A stretch of DNA of 19,934 nt from assembly GCA_023430545.1 (NCBI GenBank), contig JAEZAF010000256.1, positions 1-19,934 on the forward strand. Direction: 5' to 3'. Shown here in pieces: positions 14,736-19,934 of the stretch (the stretch's first letter is position 1; each line of letters begins with the position of its first letter). The position numbers were made by a program, and so were the translations under genes. The notes beneath the pieces were generated by a model, which saw nothing but the letters and a program-made list of their open reading frames with translations, did no database searches and was not told where the DNA came from. This DNA is from Chloroflexota bacterium (lineage in GTDB: Bacteria > Chloroflexota > Anaerolineae > Aggregatilineales > Phototrophicaceae).

Positions 14736-15857
14736 TCAGGGGATTACCCGTTGATTTAGCATCTCATTGGTTGCTTTGACCAGCCGACGCAGTTCATCTT
14801 CCAGATCGGGTGTAATGCCGTCGATGACCGCCGCATCGCGGAAGAGGTCACGCGCCGTCCTGAGCGCTTCCTGACCTTCACGCAGCCTGCGCAGCCCATC
14901 TCTCAGGTGATCTCGAGCCTGACGATCCTGTGACTCTGCTGGATGTCCGGAGAAATCCCAACCGTTCTGATGACAGACCTGCGTCAGTTCTGCGATAAAT
15001 TCGTCGATGGTCTCGATCTGAAGGGCTGCACCGCGCTGCAGGAGTTTCTGTAAACTCTCGCTGAGGGTTGGCTCCACACCGAAGTCGAGCATCTCGATAT
15101 CCTGATAGCGTGCTTCGACATCGCTCAGACCGCTGGGCTGCGGTTTCAGCGCGGTCTTTAACGGAGACATCCCTGTAAAAATTGGATAGAGAATGCCGAC
15201 GCACAGATTATGAATGTCCTTGCGGAAGATCTGCGCATCTTCGTTGCGAGAGTCGATGGAGCGCGAGCTGTTGAAGTCGATGATATGAAGCTGAGCGCCA
15301 TCCCAGTAGACGTGCTCGAGCTTGTGATCCATATAGGCGATGTGATTCTGATGGGCCTGTCGGAGTGTCTGCGCGAACTGCATGGCGACCGCGAGACCTT
15401 CTTCAGTCGGCAGACGCCAGCGTGCGCCGGGGCGGTTGGGCTTCATCAGATAGAGCAGATTCTGCATGCGGGGCATGTGTTCCAGTACAAGGAACGGACG
15501 CCAGCCCTGTTCGGCATAGGTTTCCAGCGATTTCTCGAAGGTATCCGTGTCTTTGCCGAAGGTGACAACGGTGTCGGCCTGGGGGACTTCCTCGTGTGCG
15601 TCGATATAGCCACAGTCATAGAGTTCGACCACCTGAGGCACACTGGACAACCGCTGAAGCAGGTTGGCTTCGTGAGGGAAAGCGCGGTATTCCCAGCGGA
15701 TATCACCGTTGTGTTCCAGATGTTCAAGTCGAAGGACCTTGAACGCAACCTTGCGCCGGTGTTTCACATCAAAGGCATCGAAGACGCGGGCGTAATGGCC
15801 CAGCGCGAAATTATCGTTAAATTGCTTGAGCTGATAAAGCTCCGTCAATTGGGTCAC
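14736..15857 (-). CDS. Divergent protein-kinase-like protein
   Basis: 373 residues from a GTG at 15857, with AGGA about 8 bases upstream. Residues about 12-290 follow the Ser/Thr kinase fold: a glycine-poor loop 'FALGHYARVFDAFD', lysine K40 in 'RRKVAFKVLRL', a candidate helix-C glutamate E63, and a hinge near 'FLVLEHMPRM'. The catalytic loop is altered to 'AYMDHKLEHVYWDG': D177 and K179 are kept, but the usual HRD histidine-arginine is YM and the metal-binding Asn is His182. The metal loop is 'IIDFNSSR' (D194-F-N in place of DFG). The C-terminal 60 residues are charged and probably helical. It may be an active divergent kinase or a pseudokinase. It lies back to back with a PP2C phosphatase and opens a block with SixA, a membrane protein and a lipoprotein. 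The kinase fold is fairly sure; activity is not. Confidence 0.8.
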   Translation of the reverse strand: MTQLTELYQLKQFNDNFALGHYARVFDAFDVKHRRKVAFKVLRLEHLEHNGDIRWEYRAFPHEANLLQRLSSVPQVVELYDCGYIDAHEEVPQADTVVTFGKDTDTFEKSLETYAEQGWRPFLVLEHMPRMQNLLYLMKPNRPGARWRLPTEEGLAVAMQFAQTLRQAHQNHIAYMDHKLEHVYWDGAQLHIIDFNSSRSIDSRNEDAQIFRKDIHNLCVGILYPIFTGMSPLKTALKPQPSGLSDVEARYQDIEMLDFGVEPTLSESLQKLLQRGAALQIETIDEFIAELTQVCHQNGWDFSGHPAESQDRQARDHLRDGLRRLREGQEALRTARDLFRDAAVIDGITPDLEDELRRLVKATNEMLNQRVIP

Positions 15858-15933
15858 AGAGAATTCCTGAAAACAGATGAGTCGTTACAGACCGTAATTG
15901 TGATAAAGTAAAACTTGGTCAGGGACGGTCTGG

Positions 15934-15962
15934 TTTTCGAATGAAGCCAATTGTACTACAAT
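15934..15962 (+). promoter_or_regulatory. Possible promoter of the PP2C gene
   Basis: TTTTCG (15934-15939) and TACAAT (15957-15962) are 17 bases apart. The -10 matches 5 of 6 consensus positions; the -35 is weak. The same TTTTCG-17-TATAGT arrangement precedes the tRNA gene, which gives some mutual support. The leader would be about 130 bases. Confidence 0.35.
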
Positions 15963-15996
15963 CATCGTATACATGGAGACGATCATTTTGTCCCGC

Positions 15997-16069
15997 TTGT
16001 ATTGAAACCACTGGCCCAAAGTGTACCGATCTGCGGGTTTGTTTGTGAGTACCAGTCACTTCAATACAA
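15997..16069. promoter_or_regulatory. 10-bp inverted repeat in the kinase/PP2C divergent gap
   Basis: TTGTATTGAA (15997-16006) and TTCAATACAA (16060-16069) are perfect inverted copies with 53 bases between them. The second half also overlaps a local palindrome, TTCAAT-ACA-ATTGAA (16060-16074). The spacing and position between divergent genes suit paired operator sites for a shared regulator, but a chance or RNA-structure origin is possible. Confidence 0.35.
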
Positions 16070-16100
16070 TTGAACGTATCAGACGTTGAAGGAGTCCGGA

Positions 16101-17102
16101 ATGTCTTCACCGGAGCGCGGTATCCGGTTGCGCAGTAATGCACGCACCAATACTGGCAAAATACGCGAAAACAATGAGGACAACGTGCTTCTTTGGGCGC
16201 GTGATCACTTCGTATTGGGTATCGTGGCGGATGGGATGGGCGGTGCGGCTGCGGGGGAAGAGGCAAGCCGGATTGCGGTTGAGACCATTCACCGGAAGCT
16301 GGTAGACCTCAATATCGAGCGTGAGACCGACGATCTGGATCATCTGGTGGAGAACCTGAGCGATCATCTGCGCAATATCATTCAGGAAGCGAATGATCGT
16401 ATCGTTCAGTACTCCGTCCAGTACCCTGAGCTTAAAGGCATGGGGACGACGGTCACGCTGGCTGTGATCCGGGATGATCATGCGATTATCGGGCATGTCG
16501 GCGACAGCCGGGCTTACCTGATCGATGGGCACGACAGCAGTATCTCGCAGATTACGTCTGACCACAGCTTTGTGGAAGCGATGATCACGGCGGGGCATAT
16601 CACGCGTGAAGAGGCCGTTGACCACCCGATGCGCAATGTTCTGTACCGGGCACTGGGACAGACTTCCGATGTGGATGTCGATATTTACCACAGCTATCTG
16701 CGCCCGGGGGACCGGCTGGTGCTGTGTACCGATGGACTGACACTGCATGTGAAACCAAACGAGATCGCGGAGATCGTCCAGGCCGATACGCGCCCGGAGA
16801 TGAGCACACAGCGACTGGTGGAACTGGCGAATGAGCGCGGTGGACGCGATAACGTCAGTGTGGTGGTGGTGCATGTGGAGAATGGTTACGAGGATGGAGC
16901 CAGCCCCGGCAAACAGGTCGAGGCGGATGAGGATACACATCCCCTGAACGAGACCAATATCAACCTGCCCGGTTTATCGACAGGCCCGTGGTTACAACAG
17001 ACACTGAACTCCCCGAAAGCGTCTCCGATTCCGCTGGATAACCCCTTTCGCATCGAGGAACCGAACCGCGAAGGGCGGGATATCGCTTCACCGGATCAGT
17101 AG
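16101..17102 (+). CDS. PP2C-family Ser/Thr protein phosphatase
   Basis: 333 residues from the ATG at 16101, chosen because AAGGAG lies 6 bases upstream; the in-frame TTG at 16086 would fall before that site. It is a complete metal-dependent (PPM/PP2C) phosphatase, about 10-260: 'IRENNEDN' (E26/D27), 'GIVADGMGG' (D44), 'KGMGTTVTLAV', 'IGHVGDSRAYLI' (D135), 'SDHSFVEAMI', 'VLYRALGQ', 'LVLCTDGLT' (D211) and 'GGRDNVSVVVVHV' (D250). All metal-binding aspartates are present. The 70-residue tail is polar, proline-containing and probably disordered, with no membrane segment, so the protein is cytoplasmic. Stp/PrpC-type relatives reverse Hanks-type kinases. The divergent kinase-like gene starts 243 bases away, so the two are a natural pair, although that kinase's loop is altered. 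A tRNA gene follows. Confidence 0.95.
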   Translation: MSSPERGIRLRSNARTNTGKIRENNEDNVLLWARDHFVLGIVADGMGGAAAGEEASRIAVETIHRKLVDLNIERETDDLDHLVENLSDHLRNIIQEANDRIVQYSVQYPELKGMGTTVTLAVIRDDHAIIGHVGDSRAYLIDGHDSSISQITSDHSFVEAMITAGHITREEAVDHPMRNVLYRALGQTSDVDVDIYHSYLRPGDRLVLCTDGLTLHVKPNEIAEIVQADTRPEMSTQRLVELANERGGRDNVSVVVVHVENGYEDGASPGKQVEADEDTHPLNETNINLPGLSTGPWLQQTLNSPKASPIPLDNPFRIEEPNREGRDIASPDQ

Positions 17103-17124
17103 GTTAAAGGTTCCCGGACAGACC

Positions 17125-17153
17125 TTTTCGCTCAGAAAAAGCTATGCTATAGT
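17125..17153 (+). promoter_or_regulatory. Possible tRNA-Gln promoter
   Basis: TATAGT (17148-17153) lies 11 bases before the tRNA, a good -10 position; TTTTCG (17125-17130), 17 bases upstream, is a weak -35. The start point would be near 17160. Confidence 0.4.
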
Positions 17154-17164
17154 TGCATTCGTAT

Positions 17165-17236
17165 TGGGGAGTCGCCAAGTGGTAAGGCATCGGACTTTGG
17201 ATCCGACATTCGTAGGTTCGAATCCTACCTCCCCAG
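17165..17236 (+). tRNA. trnQ: tRNA-Gln (anticodon TTG)
   Basis: A full cloverleaf can be drawn over 72 bases. The acceptor strands TGGGGAG and CTCCCCA pair perfectly, with discriminator G at 17236. The D arm follows, the anticodon stem TCGGA/TCCGA encloses the loop CTTTGGA (anticodon TTG, reading CAA/CAG), and the T arm is TAGG-TTCGAAT-CCTA type. The 3' CCA is not encoded. It decodes glutamine and shows no sign of truncation or of use as an integration site: no partial copy was found. Confidence 0.95.
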
Positions 17237-17246
17237 CCTACAGATG

Positions 17247-17284
17247 AAAGGCACTTCTGAAGATCTCAGGAGTGCCTTTTTTGT
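17247..17284 (+). terminator. Intrinsic terminator after tRNA-Gln
   Basis: AAAGGCACTtCTGA (17247-17260) pairs with TCAGgAGTGCCTTT (17266-17279) around a short loop, and the 3' arm runs into six T. This is a strong Rho-independent terminator separating the tRNA unit from the oxidoreductase gene. Confidence 0.9.
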
Positions 17285-17382
17285 TGTCTATCGTCGGTGG
17301 GATATTCATACCCTTCCAAGCAAGGGACAGTATGATAACCGGACTGCATCGGGAACACTGACAACCACACAGGAGCGGATTA

Positions 17383-18774
17383 ATGAAGTACGACGCGATC
17401 ATTATCGGGTCAGGACAGGCAGGGCCCCCTCTCGCGAAGGCTTTGGCGAAAGACGGCCAGCGGGTGGCCGTGATTGAGGGGGATCTTCTGGGGGGGACAT
17501 GCCTGAATTACGGGTGCTTACCGACAAAGGCACTGCGGACCAGCGCGACCGTGGCGCACACGGTGAGGCGGGCGGGTGAGTATGGTGTCCAGACCAGTGA
17601 GGTCTCGGTGGACTTCCAGCAAGCGATGGGGCGAATGCGTGAGATCATCGGGAAGATGCAGGATGGCTTCTCCGAAGGGCTGCGAGGAACTGACGGGCTG
17701 GATGTGATCGAAGGATATGCGCGTTTTGTGGGGACAAAGGACGGTGTACATCAGGTCGAGGTGGATGGCGAGACACACGAGAGCGAACAGATCTTCCTCA
17801 ACACCGGGGCGCGGGCGGTGATCCCACCGATTGAAGGGATCGACCAGATTACTCCACTGACCAATGCGGAGATGCTGAAACTGGACAGGCTTCCCGAACA
17901 CCTGATTGTGATCGGGGGCGGATATGTCGGGCTGGAGTTTGGTCAGATGTTCCTTCGCTTCGGAAGTCAGGTGACGATCATTGAGGCTGAGAGGCGGATT
18001 CTGTCCAATGAAGATGAGGACATGGCCGAGGCGATCAGCGAGATGCTGAGCGAAGAAGGCATGAAAATCATCACCGGACAGCGCGTGAAGAAGGTCTCGA
18101 AGCAGGATGATGGGCAGATCGAGGTCACGATTGAGGCGAAGGATGAGTCAACGGAGACGATCCTCGGGACGCATGTCCTGGTAGCGACCGGACGCAAGCC
18201 GAACACGGACAAGCTCAATCTGGAAGCGGTAGGCGTCAAGACCAACGATAAAGGGTATATCACGGTCAACGGGAAGCTGGAGACGGATGTCAAAGGCATC
18301 TGGGCGCTGGGTGACATCAACGGGCGTGGAGCCTTTACCCATACGTCGTATCAGGATCACGAGATCGTACTGGCGAACCTCAACGGCGGAAATCGCACGG
18401 TCGATGGGCGGATTATGGCCTATAACATCTATATCGATCCCCCGTTTGGCAAGGTGGGCATGAGCGAAACCGATGCGTGGAAGTCCGGAAAGCAGGTGCT
18501 GATCGCCAGACAGCGGATGCAGGATATCACCCGGGCAAAGCTGGAAAGCCACACAACAGGGCAGCTCAAGTTACTGGTTGACGCAGAGACCGAGCAGTTC
18601 CTGGGTGCGCAGATCTTCGGGATGGAAGCCGATGAAGTGATCCAGATTATCAGCTACTTCATGCATACTGGTGCGTCGTACAAGGTGATGCGGGATGCGC
18701 TCCCGATTCATCCGACGATTGCGGAGACGTTCCCGACGGTGCTGGGGATGCTCAAACCGCTGGATGAGGGATGA
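17383..18774 (+). CDS. FAD-dependent pyridine nucleotide-disulfide oxidoreductase (MerA/Lpd-like)
   Basis: 463 residues. AGGAG lies 8 bases before the ATG. It is a class I flavoprotein disulfide reductase: FAD-binding 'DAIIIGSGQAGPPLAKALA' at the N-terminus, the redox-active pair C40/C45 in 'GGTCLNYGCLPTKAL', NAD(P)H-binding 'VIGGGYVGLEFGQMFLRFGS' (about 173-192), the second FAD contact 'GIWALGDINGRGAFTH', and the dimerisation domain with catalytic 'LPIHPTIAETFP' (H443, E448). The layout is closest to mercuric-reductase-like and RclA-like proteins. It lacks the N-terminal metal-binding domain and the C-terminal cysteine pair needed by true MerA, so mercury reduction is unlikely. No E2/E3 complex genes are nearby to support a lipoamide role. 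It is monocistronic here, between a tRNA terminator and a repeat. Substrate unknown; oxidative or electrophile stress is a reasonable guess. Confidence 0.92.
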   Translation: MKYDAIIIGSGQAGPPLAKALAKDGQRVAVIEGDLLGGTCLNYGCLPTKALRTSATVAHTVRRAGEYGVQTSEVSVDFQQAMGRMREIIGKMQDGFSEGLRGTDGLDVIEGYARFVGTKDGVHQVEVDGETHESEQIFLNTGARAVIPPIEGIDQITPLTNAEMLKLDRLPEHLIVIGGGYVGLEFGQMFLRFGSQVTIIEAERRILSNEDEDMAEAISEMLSEEGMKIITGQRVKKVSKQDDGQIEVTIEAKDESTETILGTHVLVATGRKPNTDKLNLEAVGVKTNDKGYITVNGKLETDVKGIWALGDINGRGAFTHTSYQDHEIVLANLNGGNRTVDGRIMAYNIYIDPPFGKVGMSETDAWKSGKQVLIARQRMQDITRAKLESHTTGQLKLLVDAETEQFLGAQIFGMEADEVIQIISYFMHTGASYKVMRDALPIHPTIAETFPTVLGMLKPLDEG

Positions 18775-18941
18775 CCGGCATTGATGCGGGTGAACATTGG
18801 TGCAGGCTCCTGTGGTGCGGGTTAAAGATCAGGAAGATGAATTAAAGCACGGTATTCTGGTTTCGCGGACTGTAGTGGTTTGGTCATGTGCGCTGACAGA
18901 CAGGGCTTTTGTGAATACCATTTTCCCGTTCTGGTTCCGGC

Positions 18942-19164
18942 GCGGCTTGCTGCTGCTGCTGCCGCACAAAAATTTTGTGCTGCTACAACGATTTTTCCCC
19001 TCAAAAGCACTGATTTACTGCCGCTAGCAGCAGCAAATTGCTGCAATATTGCAATTGCTGCTGCAATTTCCATTTTGACGGCAGCCGGTCGATGTTAAAG
19101 TGCTGATTAAATTGTAGTACGAATGTTCGAATTGTGCGGTTCGAATTTTCTAACGAAGTGGACC
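18942..19164 (-). repeat. Structured dispersed repeat, right copy (about 223 bp)
   Basis: Inverted partner of 5195-5439. Read on the minus strand it starts GGTCCACTTCGTTAGAAAAT and ends in a GCA tract (five units against seven on the left) and GCCGC. The GCACAAAA-A-TTTTGTGC palindrome is at 18964-18980, and the TTGCTGCAA-type hairpins are kept although their sequence differs. The segment between the TTCGAAC box and AACATCGA has diverged most. The 167 bases 18775-18941 between the oxidoreductase stop and this repeat hold nothing I recognise. Short open frames across the repeat are its low-complexity translation and were not called. Confidence 0.85.
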
Positions 19165-19320
19165 AGGTTTACCCCACCCCTGCGCAACAAGTTAAGGGCT
19201 TTAACCCCACCCGTCACACTACGTGTGCCAGCACAGTGCATGTGTCACCCTCCCCGGCGAAACTTGTTTCGCACACTCCGTTCATGGAGAGGGCTAAAAA
19301 CAGCGTTGGCTGTCCCCTAC
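19165..19320. other. Gene-free spacer rich in small palindromes
   Basis: No gene. GCGAAAC-TT-GTTTCGC (19257-19272) is a perfect 7-bp hairpin with a two-base loop. CACAC-TAC-GTGTG and GCAC-A-GTGC occur just upstream. The sequence is C-rich on this strand ('ACCCCACCCC', 'CACCCTCCCC'), unlike coding DNA nearby. It resembles palindromic intergenic repeats, but only one copy is present here. Confidence 0.5.
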
Positions 19321-19788
19321 GATCGTGTCAGGGGACGAGGGATGCGGTGGATGTGCAGGCTGTAGCACATCCAACAAATGCCTCACATTTAGGCGGATTC
19401 TTCAGTCATGTGTTGCGGTAGGGGTGTGATCTCCTTTGAGTGAGGATGGCGGGACGGCACACAGGCCTTCCCCTACGATCGTGTCAGGGGACGAGGGATG
19501 CGGCGGATGTGCAGGCTGTAGCACGTCCAACAAATGCCTCACATTTAGGCGGATTCTTCAGTCATGTGTTGCGGTAGGGGTGTGATCTCCTTTGAGTGAG
19601 GATGGCGGGACGGCACACAGGCCGTCCCCTACGATCGTGTCAGGGGACGAGGGATGCGGCGGATGTGCAGGCTGTAGCACGTCCAACAAATGCCTCACAT
19701 TTAGGCGGATTTTTCAGTCATCTGTTGCGGTAGGGGTGTGATCTCCTTTGAGTGAGGATGGCGGGACGGCACGCAGGCCGTCCCCTAC
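19321..19788. repeat. Three tandem copies of a 156-bp unit
   Basis: Units run 19321-19476, 19477-19632 and 19633-19788, with the last few bases of a further unit before 19321. The period is exactly 156 and copies differ at only a few positions. Each unit spans three possible stems: GTCCCCT/AGGGGAC across the unit junction, GGATGTGC with GCACATCC (GCACGTCC in copies 2 and 3), and a small AAATG/CATTT loop. In the second stem the change keeps pairing as a U-G wobble. No frame stays open through all copies. It is not a CRISPR array: the unit is too long and there are no variable spacers. Confidence 0.9.
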
Positions 19789-19836
19789 GCACTGGGTTGC
19801 GGTTGGGATTTTTCCGGGCCATGTATACCAAGCAGC

Positions 19837-19871
19837 GGACGCCCCGGACATGCTTCGCATGTATGGCGTCC
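19837..19871. repeat. Long hairpin after the tandem array
   Basis: GGACGCC (19837-19843) pairs with GGCGTCC (19865-19871), and inside it ACATGC-TTC-GCATGT (19848-19862) forms a second perfect stem. It is followed by CTAC rather than a T-tract, so it is not a standard terminator. It looks like a dispersed palindromic element; the rest of the window to 19934 shows no gene. Confidence 0.6.
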
Positions 19872-19934
19872 CTACAATAAGACGTGCTCTTTTAGCCGTG
19901 AGTTGTGAGGGGAAAGCAGGGCAGGGCGTGATTG

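Noticed and set aside
16107..16940. 277-residue minus-strand frame opposite the PP2C gene
   Set aside because: Antisense shadow of a phosphatase with every metal-binding motif intact.
17383..18774. True mercuric reductase (merA)
   Set aside because: No N-terminal metal-binding domain, no C-terminal cysteine pair and no mer genes or MerR-type regulator around it.
18797..19098. Several 70-85 residue frames across the right repeat
   Set aside because: They are Ala/Leu-rich translations of the GCA/TGC tract and hairpins, with no ribosome site, and are not kept in the left copy.
19321..19788. CRISPR array
   Set aside because: The whole 156-bp period is repeated; there are no short repeats separated by unique spacers and no cas genes.

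Overview
The window looks like bacterial chromosome of moderate GC content. It is dense in signal-transduction genes and ends in a gene-free, repeat-rich stretch. The mix of a TIR domain fused to an FGE-like domain, long soluble PAS/GAF histidine kinases, a kinase/PP2C pair and many palindromic intergenic repeats suggests a Chloroflexota (Anaerolineae-like) genome. That placement is inferred from gene content only; no marker gene fixes it.

Layout. 1-719: 3' end of a beta-propeller-like gene. 942-3119: an OmpR-type response regulator and its membrane histidine kinase. 3137-3535 (minus): a small membrane-anchored hypothetical protein. 3778-5052: a TIR domain fused to a C-terminal FGE/C-type-lectin-like domain. 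5053-5451: intergenic, mostly one copy of a ~245-bp structured repeat. 5452-15857 (all minus strand): eight closely spaced genes in two blocks. The first block (15857 to 13150) holds a divergent protein kinase, a SixA-like phosphatase, a membrane protein and a lipoprotein. The second (13042 to 5452), behind a good sigma-70-like promoter, holds a 1333-residue PAS/GAF histidine kinase, a threonine synthase-like enzyme fused to two receiver domains, a stand-alone receiver and a GNAT protein. 16101-17102: a PP2C phosphatase, divergent from the kinase. 17165-17236: tRNA-Gln(UUG) followed by an intrinsic terminator. 17383-18774: a flavin disulfide oxidoreductase. 18775-19934: no credible gene; it holds a second, inverted copy of the 245-bp repeat, several perfect hairpins and three tandem copies of a 156-bp unit.

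How the parts may work together. The soluble histidine kinase has no receiver of its own, while the two genes after it supply three receivers with intact phosphorylation sites and no DNA-binding output. They form a plausible phosphosignalling set that ends on a PLP enzyme and an acetyltransferase. The kinase and PP2C genes, back to back, are a plausible Ser/Thr phosphorylation switch, and SixA adds a phosphohistidine phosphatase.

The two strongest leads are the C-terminus of the TIR-FGE protein, which has the codon signature of a diversity-generating retroelement (DGR) variable region (30 of the last 33 codons end in a pyrimidine), and the threonine synthase-receiver-receiver fusion. No reverse transcriptase or template repeat is visible here, so a DGR would have to act from elsewhere.
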